Shown here: positions 1 to 6,306 of the stretch, piece by piece | Numbering within the stretch: the first letter of the stretch is position 1 | How the letters are laid out: every line of letters starts with the position of its first letter | Assembly (NCBI GenBank): GCA_902768995.1 | Contig: CACXNN010000064.1 | Location: forward strand, 1 to 9,773 | Length of the DNA stretch: 9,773 nt | Direction: 5' to 3' | Origin: an uncultured Eubacteriales bacterium | Lineage (GTDB): Bacteria; Bacillota; Clostridia; Christensenellales; CAG-138 | Notes under the pieces: generated by a model | The model's input: only the letters and a program-made list of their open reading frames with translations | The model's database searches: none | Told to the model about the DNA's origin: nothing | Position numbers and translations under genes: made by a program

Positions 1-382
1 GTATAAGACCGTGCCGCTGATCCTGGTCTGCATCGCGGGCTACTTCGCCGTCTGCCTCTACGCGCTGACGCTGAAGACCCTGCTCCACTTTGGCATCCTG
101 GCCTTCGGCGTGGGCTGCTTCCAGGGCTCCATCCAGTCCCTGTCCCGGTCCTACTACTCCAAGATCATCCCGCCCGAGAACTCCGGCGAGTACTTCGGCA
201 TCTACGACATCTTCTGCAAGGGCGCGTCCTTCCTGGGCTCCGCCGTCATCGCCTGGGTCAAGCTGGCGGGCGGCACCATCAACATCGCCGTGGCGTCCCT
301 GGCCATCTTCTTCGCCCTGGGCTTCCTGTTCCTGATCATCTCCTCCAAGCAGAAGAGTTTGAACCGTGCTTCCAACGAATAA
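1..382 (+). CDS. MFS transporter, UMF1 (Atg22-like) family, 3' end only
   Basis: This is the C-terminal ~126 residues of an inner-membrane transporter; the reading frame is open from the window edge, so the true start lies upstream. Four hydrophobic segments are visible, fitting the last helices of a 12-helix MFS protein. The motif GSIQSLSRSYYSKIIPPENS, followed by GEYFGIYDIFCKGASFLG, closely matches the conserved segment of UMF1-type major facilitators (written from memory as GGxQALSRSxxaxLiPxxxxaeFFG). The protein ends in a short polar tail (SSKQKSLNRASNE) and a TAA stop. Substrates of bacterial UMF1 proteins are poorly known, so none is assigned. No intrinsic terminator with a T-tract follows; a hairpin begins two bases after the stop codon. 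Family assignment is fairly sure, function is not. Confidence 0.85.
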   Translation, partial: YKTVPLILVCIAGYFAVCLYALTLKTLLHFGILAFGVGCFQGSIQSLSRSYYSKIIPPENSGEYFGIYDIFCKGASFLGSAVIAWVKLAGGTINIAVASLAIFFALGFLFLIISSKQKSLNRASNE

Positions 383-383
383 T

Positions 384-418
384 TCAGTCTGCCGAATCCT
401 GCAGATTCGCCAGACTGA
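384..418. repeat. Inverted repeat 1 (15-bp arms, one mismatch)
   Basis: Arms 384-398 and 404-418 are complementary except for one C/C mismatch (392/410), leaving a 5-base loop CTGCA. It begins two bases after the transporter stop codon. There is no T-run after it, so it does not look like a standard intrinsic terminator. It is the first of four inverted repeats in this intergenic region. Confidence 0.8.
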
Positions 419-436
419 GGCTCCGCCTTCGCTTCG

Positions 437-489
437 CTTGCAGGTCCCGCTTATACGCCTGCGGCGTACCGGGCAGCGGGACCTGTAAG
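437..489. repeat. Inverted repeat 2 (15-bp outer stem plus inner hairpin)
   Basis: Outer arms 437-451 and 475-489 pair over 15 positions with a single G-T wobble (440/486). Inside them a second perfect 6-bp hairpin, TACGCC (454-459) with GGCGTA (463-468), has a 3-base loop. Both stems are GC-rich and should be very stable. No T-tract follows. Confidence 0.82.
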
Positions 490-490
490 G

Positions 491-525
491 TGTGAGATTC
501 ACCGCGCATGTCGCTGAATCTCACA
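491..525. repeat. Inverted repeat 3 (11-bp perfect arms)
   Basis: TGTGAGATTCA (491-501) is perfectly complementary to TGAATCTCACA (515-525). The stem can continue after a two-base bulge through GCG (504-506) and CGC (512-514), leaving a five-base loop. Only one base separates it from inverted repeat 2. It could be an operator for a dimeric regulator or part of a structured RNA; the sequence does not decide. Confidence 0.78.
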
Positions 526-532
526 TATTCGC

Positions 533-572
533 AGCCGCGCGTTCTTCCTTCGCAGATCGCGTGCGCGCGGCT
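533..572. repeat. Inverted repeat 4 (9-bp GC-only core)
   Basis: AGCCGCGCG (533-541) is perfectly complementary to CGCGCGGCT (564-572), around a 22-base loop. It ends 36 bases before the start codon of the M29 peptidase gene. It could affect expression of that gene, but no anti-terminator alternative or ligand-binding motif was recognised. Confidence 0.65.
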
Positions 573-607
573 ACACCGCGCTTGAGAAACTGGAAAGGAA
601 CGTAAAA

Positions 608-1846
608 ATGTACACTTTTGAAGACAAACTGAAGGAATACGCCGAGCTTCTGGTCCGGGTGGGCGTGAACGTGCAGAAGGGCCAGGACCTGGTCATCACC
701 GCCCAGGTGGACCAGGCCTCCTTCGCCCGCATGTGCGTGAAGGCCGCCTATGAGGCGGGGGCCCGGTCCGTGGTCGTGGACTGGGGCGACGACGCCGTCA
801 GTCGCATGACCTTTTTGAACGCCGCGGACGACGTGTTCGATTCCATCCCGGAGTACAAGGTCCGGTTCAACACGGACTACGCCGAGAAGAACGCCTGCTT
901 CCTGCGCCTGGTGTCCTCCGATCCGGAGAACCTGAAGGGCGTGGACCCCGGCCGCCTGGAGCGGATGCACCGGGCCACAGGCCGGCAGATGAAGCGCTAT
1001 CGGGAGCTCCTCATGAGCAGCGCCGTCCCCTGGAGCATCGGGGCCCTGGCGTCCCCCTCCTGGGCCAAGCTGGTGTTCCCGGACCTGCCTGAGCCGGAGG
1101 CTGTGGCGGCCCTGTGGGAGCGAATCTTCATGGCCGTCCGGGTCACCGGTGACGGCACCGCCGTGGAGAAGTGGCGGCAGCATCAGGAGAACCTGCAGCA
1201 CCACGTGGAGATTTTGAACGGCTACGCCTTCGACCGGCTCCACTACTACAACGCCCTGGGGTCCGACTTCACAGTGGGCCTGTGCAAGGGGCACATCTGG
1301 TGCGCCGGCGGGGAATTCACGCCCAAGGGCCAGTTCTTCATGCCCAACATGCCCACGGAGGAGGTGTTCACCGCCCCCGACCGGAACCGGTGCGAGGGCG
1401 TCATCCGCGCAGCCCTGCCCCTCTCAAAGGACGGGAACGTGATCGAAAACATCCGCTTCGTGGTGAAGGAGGGCAGGATCGTAGAGGCTACGGCCTCCCA
1501 AAATGAGGAGGTCCTCCAAAAGTCCATCGTCGTGGACGAGGGCGCGTCCCGCTTCGGCGAGGTGGCCCTGGTGCCCTACGATTCCCCCATCAGCAATTCC
1601 AAGACCCTCTTCTACAACACTCTCTTCGATGAGAACGCCGCCTGCCACCTGGCTTTCGGCGAGGCCTATCCCATGACGGTGCAGGGGGCCATGGACATGA
1701 GCGAGGAGGAGCGCCTGGCCGCGGGCCTCAACAAGTCCATCACCCACGTGGACTTCATGGTGGGCACGGCGGACCTCAGTATCGACGGCTACACCGCCGA
1801 CGGCCGCCGCATCCCCGTCTTTAGGAACGGCAACTTCGCCTTCTGA
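608..1846 (+). CDS. M29-family metallo-aminopeptidase (AmpS/PepS type)
   Basis: A 412-residue cytosolic exopeptidase that should remove N-terminal amino acids from peptides using a two-metal centre. Length and layout fit peptidase family M29 (Thermus AmpT, staphylococcal AmpS), whose members are about 410 residues. The six metal ligands known from the Thermus enzyme have counterparts in order and spacing: Glu251 or Glu252 (NMPTEEVF), Glu318 (FGEVALV), His347 and Tyr354 (CHLAFGEAY), and His380 and Asp382 (HVDFMVG). No signal peptide or membrane segment is seen, as expected for a cytosolic enzyme. The ATG start has an AAAGGA site at 594-599, eight bases upstream. It is a single-gene unit with a terminator behind it, and it probably serves general peptide turnover. 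The gene appears intact with all ligands present. Exact substrate preference cannot be read from the sequence. Confidence 0.93.
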   Translation: MYTFEDKLKEYAELLVRVGVNVQKGQDLVITAQVDQASFARMCVKAAYEAGARSVVVDWGDDAVSRMTFLNAADDVFDSIPEYKVRFNTDYAEKNACFLRLVSSDPENLKGVDPGRLERMHRATGRQMKRYRELLMSSAVPWSIGALASPSWAKLVFPDLPEPEAVAALWERIFMAVRVTGDGTAVEKWRQHQENLQHHVEILNGYAFDRLHYYNALGSDFTVGLCKGHIWCAGGEFTPKGQFFMPNMPTEEVFTAPDRNRCEGVIRAALPLSKDGNVIENIRFVVKEGRIVEATASQNEEVLQKSIVVDEGASRFGEVALVPYDSPISNSKTLFYNTLFDENAACHLAFGEAYPMTVQGAMDMSEEERLAAGLNKSITHVDFMVGTADLSIDGYTADGRRIPVFRNGNFAF

Positions 1847-1877
1847 CGGCCGAAAATGTAAAAGAACGTTTAACAAT

Positions 1878-1911
1878 GCGGGAATCTCCCTGGGGAGGTT
1901 CCCGCTTTCTT
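1878..1911 (+). terminator. Intrinsic terminator after the M29 peptidase gene
   Basis: GCGGGAA (1878-1884) pairs with TTCCCGC (1899-1905). The stem continues through one T-G wobble into CTCC/GGAG around a CTGG loop, giving a 12-position stem. TTTCTT follows directly (1906-1911). It lies about 30 bases after the stop codon, the right place to end the peptidase transcript. Confidence 0.82.
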
Positions 1912-1938
1912 GAATTTGGAGACGAGAAAGCGTATACT
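1910..1938 (+). promoter_or_regulatory. Sigma-A-type promoter for the YARHG/zinc-ribbon operon
   Basis: TTGAAT (1910-1915) and TATACT (1933-1938) match the -35 and -10 consensus at 4/6 and 5/6 positions, with the ideal 17-base spacer. The -35 box overlaps the last bases of the terminator T-tract, so termination and re-initiation are packed together. The expected transcript start near 1945 leaves a leader of about 30 bases before the GTG start at 1977. This suggests housekeeping transcription of the operon. Confidence 0.7.
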
Positions 1939-1976
1939 ATTGCCAAAGTATCCTTAGGAATGGGGGAGAGGGACCC

Positions 1977-3242
1977 GTGGAGCAGGGGAAGAAGAAGACG
2001 TACACCGTAAAGGATCCGGCCCGGTTGGCTGTCGTGGTGGCGGCTGCCGCGGGCATCCTGCTGCTGGTCCTGGGCTGGGTGTTTTTCCTGGGCCGGGTGC
2101 GGCGGCAGACGGCGGACCTGGCGGCCTACACCACCCTGACGCGGACGGGAGAGACCGTCACGGCCGTGCTGGACGTGGACAGCCTTTTGACCGAGCTGGC
2201 GCTTCCCGATCCCAGGACCGACTCCAAGGCCGCCCGGAACCCGGCGGTGAAGGCCCTCATGAACATGCAGCTGACCTTAGCCTTCACCGAGGAGCCGGAC
2301 GTGATCGCCGTGACCGCGGACGTGAACGAGGGGGCCCTCAAGCGCAAGGGCATCGTGCTGAAGGAGAGGACCTGGACCAGCCCCGCCAAGGTCCTGCCCC
2401 GGACGGCCCCGGAGGAGCCGATCCTCACCGAGCAGGTGGTGGACAAGCCCAAGACCCTGCTGCAGGAGGGGTACCTCACCGGCCTGCTGGACGAGGAGGG
2501 CAAGGGGCTGAACCTGAGGCCCGTGTGCGAGCGGGTGCATTTTGAGCGGGATCGGCTGGCAAAAGAGATATTTGGTAACAACTATGTTACAAGTAAGACG
2601 AATGTTTGGTTTATAGTATATCCGGAGGGCAGCCAGCGGCACAACCTGTATCGGGCCGTCTTCACCCTGGCGGAGACGGGGGAGCAGGAGGTCCGGTCCA
2701 TTCGAAACTGCTGCTTCACCGTGGACGTGGTGGACCTGGTCTATCGGCCGGGAACCGGGATCGGCTTCGCCAAGACGGACGTGGCCATCTATCCCACCTA
2801 CGAGGAGGCGTCCAGCCTGGAGGAGCTTCAGGCCCAGGGCTGCGCCATCACTGAGATCCTGGGCGGCAGCGTCCCCGGTCCGGAGCGGCCCAGCTTCGAC
2901 TACAACGGCTTCGTCCGCTTCGTGGGCCTGCCCATGAGCCATCCCCTGCCCGACGGGAGCCTGTGGTCCCCCAGCTCAGATCCCCTGGAGGAGGACGATC
3001 TGTGGCGGCTGGTGGGCAACGGGGAGTACACCATGGCGGAGCTCTTGAGCTTCGTCCGCATGGAGATCTACGCCCGCCACGGCTACACCTTCCCCAATGA
3101 GGACCAGGCGGCCTATCGACAGCATTTCGATGCCTGCGACTGGTACAGGGGCACCGAGGACGCCCCGGAGCGGTTCATGACGCCCACAGAGCGCCGGAAC
3201 CTGGATCTGATCAGGGACATGGAAGCCCTGCTGGACTCTTAA
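1977..3242 (+). CDS. Membrane-anchored YARHG-domain protein (operon gene 1)
   Basis: A 421-residue protein with a Lys-rich N-terminus, one membrane helix at about residues 17-39, and a large domain expected outside the cell. Three parts follow the helix. Residues ~50-135 form a domain that recurs twice in operon gene 3 (landmarks DVDSLLTELALPDP and ERTWTS). Residues ~170-335 form a second region also shared with gene 3. Residues ~340-415 are a YARHG domain: MEIYARHGYTF with YARHG at 365-369, then DWYRG and an ERRNLDLI end, preceded by the acidic DPLEEDDLW linker. YARHG domains are extracellular modules of unproven function, perhaps wall or peptide binding. Start is GTG with a GGGGAGAGGG site just upstream; the ATG at 1960 is out of frame. 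A short stretch around 2557-2622 has AT-rich, unpreferred codons. The family role is unknown; an envelope sensor or scaffold is a guess. Confidence 0.85.
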   Translation: MEQGKKKTYTVKDPARLAVVVAAAAGILLLVLGWVFFLGRVRRQTADLAAYTTLTRTGETVTAVLDVDSLLTELALPDPRTDSKAARNPAVKALMNMQLTLAFTEEPDVIAVTADVNEGALKRKGIVLKERTWTSPAKVLPRTAPEEPILTEQVVDKPKTLLQEGYLTGLLDEEGKGLNLRPVCERVHFERDRLAKEIFGNNYVTSKTNVWFIVYPEGSQRHNLYRAVFTLAETGEQEVRSIRNCCFTVDVVDLVYRPGTGIGFAKTDVAIYPTYEEASSLEELQAQGCAITEILGGSVPGPERPSFDYNGFVRFVGLPMSHPLPDGSLWSPSSDPLEEDDLWRLVGNGEYTMAELLSFVRMEIYARHGYTFPNEDQAAYRQHFDACDWYRGTEDAPERFMTPTERRNLDLIRDMEALLDS

Positions 3243-3265
3243 TCGTTGAATCGGAGGTACTTCAT

Positions 3266-4114
3266 ATGAAAACGATCCGCACGATCATCGCGACCCTGTC
3301 CGGGGTGCTGCTGACCTTCGCCCTGGTGGCCTGGTTCAGCGTCCGCCGGAACGCGGCCTTTATACAGCGCACCATCTATCAGGGCTTCGACCAGACCTTC
3401 GTGGTGGCCCTGGTCATGGGCTGCGCCTTTCTGCTCATCGCCGTGATCCTCACCGTGGCCATCGTCAGCACGGACAACGACGAGGACGAGGAGGAGGACG
3501 AGGAGCCCATCCGGCAGCCCCGTAAGCGCTCCCAGGCCTCGGCGGAGCAGCCCTATCGCCGGGTGACCCGGCCCCAGCCCAGGGCCCAGCTGAAGGCGGG
3601 GCAGGAGGAGGGCTTCGCCCGGCCCAAGGCAAAAGCAGCGGAGCAGCCCAAGCCGAAGAAGAAGGAACGGGCCACGGAGAGCCCCGACGACATCGTCATT
3701 CGGCGGGAGGAAGCTCCGGTGAAGAAGGTGAAGAAGCATGCGCCCCCGGCGGCGGAGGTCCCGGCAGCGGAGGAAGCGCCTGTGGCGGCGGAAGCCCCCG
3801 CGCCCGTGGAGGAGACGCCCGTGGAGGAAGCGCCGATCGCGGAGCCCGTAGCGGTGCCGGAACCTGAACCGGCGCCGGAAGCTGTGGAAGCGGAGCCTGC
3901 CCCCGAGGCGGAGCCCGTCCCGGACGAACCGGCGGAGCCGACCAGCGAGCCGGAGCCCGTTCCAGATGAACCGGCGGAAGCCCCCGAGACGGCTGAGGAG
4001 GCCCCAGCGGAGGAGCCTGCCCCCGCCCAGGAGGACACGGTCCGCTGCGTGTTCTGCGGCGCCAGCGTAGCGCGAGGCGCCCAGGTCTGCCCCAACTGCG
4101 GCAAAAAGATGTAA
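3266..4114 (+). CDS. Two-helix membrane protein with C-terminal zinc ribbon (operon gene 2)
   Basis: A 282-residue protein with membrane helices at about 7-26 and 44-68, followed by an acidic patch (DNDEDEEEDEE) and a basic stretch. A long low-complexity Pro/Glu/Ala/Val linker spans roughly residues 150-255. The last 22 residues form a zinc ribbon with Cys261, Cys264, Cys275 and Cys278 (CVFCG and CPNCG), of the short type often found at the N-terminus of membrane proteins such as TcaA/YvbJ. With two helices and a cytosolic N-terminus the ribbon should be cytosolic, reached through the flexible linker. The ATG has a GGAGG site (3253-3257) eight bases upstream. The gene lies 23 bases after gene 1 and 12 bases before gene 3, so the three are surely co-transcribed. 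Function is unknown; partnership with the flanking YARHG proteins is inferred from context. Confidence 0.85.
   Translation: MKTIRTIIATLSGVLLTFALVAWFSVRRNAAFIQRTIYQGFDQTFVVALVMGCAFLLIAVILTVAIVSTDNDEDEEEDEEPIRQPRKRSQASAEQPYRRVTRPQPRAQLKAGQEEGFARPKAKAAEQPKPKKKERATESPDDIVIRREEAPVKKVKKHAPPAAEVPAAEEAPVAAEAPAPVEETPVEEAPIAEPVAVPEPEPAPEAVEAEPAPEAEPVPDEPAEPTSEPEPVPDEPAEAPETAEEAPAEEPAPAQEDTVRCVFCGASVARGAQVCPNCGKKM
3911..3978 (+). repeat. In-gene tandem repeat encoding EPVPDEPAE
   Basis: Two 26-base copies (3911-3936 and 3953-3978), 42 bases apart, encode the same nine residues in the linker of the zinc-ribbon protein. They differ at three bases, all synonymous (GTC/GTT, CCG/CCA, GAC/GAT). This fits linker growth by an older duplication with the peptide kept. 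Confidence 0.7.
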
Positions 4115-4126
4115 GGGGTGGGACCC

Positions 4127-5728
4127 ATGAAAGCGACGAAAAGACAGGCGGAGGCGTCCCTGTTCGATAAGACGCCCAGGGGCGGGGGCGGCCGACAGGG
4201 GCTGTTCATGGCCCTGACCGCGCTGCTGTGCCTGGCGGTGCTGGCAGCGGGGGTGCTGCTGTGCGTGAACTACTACAGCCAGGGCAGGAACCTGCGGGAC
4301 GTGGACATGCGCAAATACGCCAAGGTGGAGATGGAGGACGAGGTGTACACCGTGTCCGTGGACGCGGACGCCATCGTGAAGGATTTCCACCTGCCCAACC
4401 CCAAGACCACCAATCTGGACCTTTCCCGGTTCCCCGACGTGGAGACCGTCTATTCCCTCACCTTCCTGGTGACCCCCCGGCAGGAGGGCGGCTGGTCCAT
4501 CCAGACCGGGAGCGACAGGCCCACCGCTGCGGAGGATCTGCGGCGGGGCGGCCTTCGGCTGGTGAACACCGAGTGGACCTGGACCGAGCAGGACATGAAG
4601 AACGCCTACCGGGACAGCCTCGAATACCCTCGGCGGCTCAGCATGAAGAAATACGTGCTCTGCGGCAAGAACACCATGGGCGGCTACGTGCTGACGGTGG
4701 ACCACGAGCGGATGCTCCGGGCCACGGGCTGGGACCTGCCCGAGGACGAATCCGTCCGCAAGGCCCACACGGGCTACAAGGCCATCGTGAGCCTGGGCTA
4801 CTACGTATCGCCCCTGACGGACGGCTTCCTGGTGGAGACCAGCAGCACCCTGGAGAACGTGTACGCCATGCTCCTCGACAACGGGGTGCGGCTCACGGAC
4901 ACCACCTGGGTCTATTCCCTGGCGGAGGTGGAGGAGCTGTACGCCGAGCAGCATGGGGCTCAGGAGGCCGAGCCTGTCCCCGAGAGCGAGCCAGAGCCCA
5001 GCCCTGTGGCCGAAGCGAACGGGCCCCGCAGCGGGCAGGTGCTGACCAGTCTCTACCACGTGGATCAGACCCCGGTCCGCAAGGCCATCCGGCAGGCCAA
5101 GGAGCAGAAGTACGGAGCCGCCCTCAAGAGCAGCGAGGTCGTCGGCAACTGCTTCGTGGTGGCGAAAACCGACGAAGCGGAGCATGGGAACGTCTTCCGG
5201 CTGGTGTACGAGATCACCACCACCGGCGGCAAGGAGTACCTGGTGGCGGACGCCTTCGATCTACAGGGGGACGGCCTGCCCATGGGGGACGTACAGCTGA
5301 CGGTCGCCAAGTCCCAGCAGGAGGCCCTGTCCACGGACGCCTTCGATGCCAGCGCCTATACCGTCCATGTGCTGACGGAGGGGGCCATGGTCTATGCGGA
5401 GGACGGCGGCGCGTCGCCCTTCGACGCTGACGGGCTCCTGTTCCCGAACAGCCTGACGGAGCGGATCGCCGAGGCGGACATGTGGTCCCTGGCCATCCCG
5501 GCGGACAAGACGCTGCTGCAGCTCTTGGGCTACGGCCGCAACGAGATCTTCGCCCGCTGCGGGAACAAGTTCTCCGACACCAGCGCCTACACCAGGTTCT
5601 ATTCCAACTATCCCTGGTATCAGCCCAAGGGCAGCGTCAGCTATAACACCATCAAGGCAAAGTATCCCGTGGCCGCGGAGAACATCGAGTCCATCAAGGC
5701 CATGGAGAAGCTCATCAAAGAAGGATAA
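4127..5728 (+). CDS. Membrane-anchored YARHG-like protein with duplicated domain (operon gene 3)
   Basis: A 533-residue relative of operon gene 1. A 25-residue cytosolic tail is followed by a membrane helix at about 26-47 and an extracellular part. That part holds two copies of the domain seen once in gene 1: residues ~64-153 (DADAIVKDFHLPNP to NTEWTW) and ~176-264 (VDHERMLRATGWDLP to DTTWVY). A Glu/Pro-rich spacer (~280-300) and a second shared region follow (NVFRLVYEITTTGGKEYL resembles NLYRAVFTLAETGEQEVR in gene 1). The end is a degenerate YARHG domain with FARCG at 475-479, a PWYQP motif, and a DGLLFPNS...ADMW linker before it. ATG 4127 is preferred over the in-frame GTG at 4118, because AAGGGG (4113-4118) sits eight bases before it and would overlap the earlier start. 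Intact; the biochemical role is unknown. Confidence 0.83.
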   Translation: MKATKRQAEASLFDKTPRGGGGRQGLFMALTALLCLAVLAAGVLLCVNYYSQGRNLRDVDMRKYAKVEMEDEVYTVSVDADAIVKDFHLPNPKTTNLDLSRFPDVETVYSLTFLVTPRQEGGWSIQTGSDRPTAAEDLRRGGLRLVNTEWTWTEQDMKNAYRDSLEYPRRLSMKKYVLCGKNTMGGYVLTVDHERMLRATGWDLPEDESVRKAHTGYKAIVSLGYYVSPLTDGFLVETSSTLENVYAMLLDNGVRLTDTTWVYSLAEVEELYAEQHGAQEAEPVPESEPEPSPVAEANGPRSGQVLTSLYHVDQTPVRKAIRQAKEQKYGAALKSSEVVGNCFVVAKTDEAEHGNVFRLVYEITTTGGKEYLVADAFDLQGDGLPMGDVQLTVAKSQQEALSTDAFDASAYTVHVLTEGAMVYAEDGGASPFDADGLLFPNSLTERIAEADMWSLAIPADKTLLQLLGYGRNEIFARCGNKFSDTSAYTRFYSNYPWYQPKGSVSYNTIKAKYPVAAENIESIKAMEKLIKEG

Positions 5729-5740
5729 TATTTTCATCCC

Positions 5741-5764
5741 CCGCAACCCGAGGACCCGTTGCGG
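5741..5764. other. Short hairpin between operon and sigma gene
   Basis: CCGCAAC (5741-5747) pairs perfectly with GTTGCGG (5758-5764) around a ten-base loop. No T-tract follows, so it is at best a weak terminator or a transcript-processing hairpin. It sits in the 65-base gap between the YARHG operon and the sigma factor gene, leaving open whether the operon reads through. Confidence 0.45.
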
Positions 5765-5793
5765 AGTGTTGTAGATGAAGAAGGGAGCATGGG

Positions 5794-6306
5794 GTGGAAG
5801 AAAGGATCAGACCCACAGCGGCTGCCACCGTGCCGCTGGAGCTGGACGCCCTCTATGAGGCCTATGCCGATATGATCTATCGGCTGGCCCTGGTGCGCAC
5901 CCGCAACCGGGCGGACGCGGAGGACGTGCTGCAGGACGTGTTCTTTCGGTGCCTGCGCCGTCAGCCGCACTTTCGGGATCAGGAGCATCAGAAGGCCTGG
6001 CTGATCACGGCGGCCATCAATTCCAGCAAGAGCCTTTTGGATCGGGCCGACCGCCGCCATGGAGCGGGGGCGGAGGCGCTGGAGTTCCTGTCCACCGAGG
6101 ACGACACGGACAACAGCGTCTACAACGCCGTCATGCAGCTGCCGGACAAGTACCGCACCGCCGTGCACCTGTTCTATTACGAGGGGTACTCCGTGGAGGA
6201 GATCGGGAAGATGACCGATACCAATCCTTCCACCGTGAAATCCCACCTGCATCGGGCCCGGGAGGCCCTGCGCAGGGTGCTGAGGGAGGATGAGCCGGAT
6301 GTTTGA
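5794..6306 (+). CDS. ECF RNA polymerase sigma factor (sigma-70 family)
   Basis: A 170-residue cytosolic sigma factor of normal ECF length, which directs RNA polymerase to a small promoter set. Region 2 spans about residues 18-85, with the core-binding and -10 segment DAEDVLQDVFFRCL and a following EHQKAWLITAAIN. Region 4 spans about 110-165, with LPDKYRTAVHLFYYEGYSVEEIG and the recognition helix NPSTVKSHLHRAREAL. The GTG start is set by AAGGGAG (5781-5787), six bases upstream; neighbouring ATGs are out of frame. The stop overlaps the downstream membrane gene by 8 nt, the normal layout for a sigma factor held by its anti-sigma partner. Targets are unknown; its own operon and perhaps the YARHG operon are candidates. 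The long disordered N-terminus (~17 residues) is unremarkable. Confidence 0.93.
   Translation: MEERIRPTAAATVPLELDALYEAYADMIYRLALVRTRNRADAEDVLQDVFFRCLRRQPHFRDQEHQKAWLITAAINSSKSLLDRADRRHGAGAEALEFLSTEDDTDNSVYNAVMQLPDKYRTAVHLFYYEGYSVEEIGKMTDTNPSTVKSHLHRAREALRRVLREDEPDV

Noticed and set aside
384..572. CRISPR array or tandem direct repeats in the first intergenic region
   Set aside because: The four stems have different arm sequences and no regular repeat-spacer period; they are inverted repeats only.
521..1294. 257-codon minus-strand frame opposite the M29 peptidase
   Set aside because: Antisense shadow; the + strand frame carries all six peptidase metal ligands in order.
4118..4126. In-frame GTG start nine bases before ATG 4127
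   Set aside because: It would use up the AAGGGG ribosome site that is well spaced for ATG 4127.
3239..5185. 648-codon open frame on the minus strand opposite the zinc-ribbon and YARHG genes
   Set aside because: Its translation is His/Arg/Gly/Leu-rich low complexity, typical of antisense to GC-rich coding DNA. The + strand genes have ribosome sites, membrane helices and recognisable domains.
5741..5764. Intrinsic terminator after the YARHG operon
   Set aside because: The 7-bp stem is real, but no T-tract follows, so a terminator call is not supported.
6290..6298. In-frame ATG at 6290 for the propeller protein
   Set aside because: The GGGAGGA site ends at 6290 and is spaced for ATG 6299. Nothing suitable lies before 6290.
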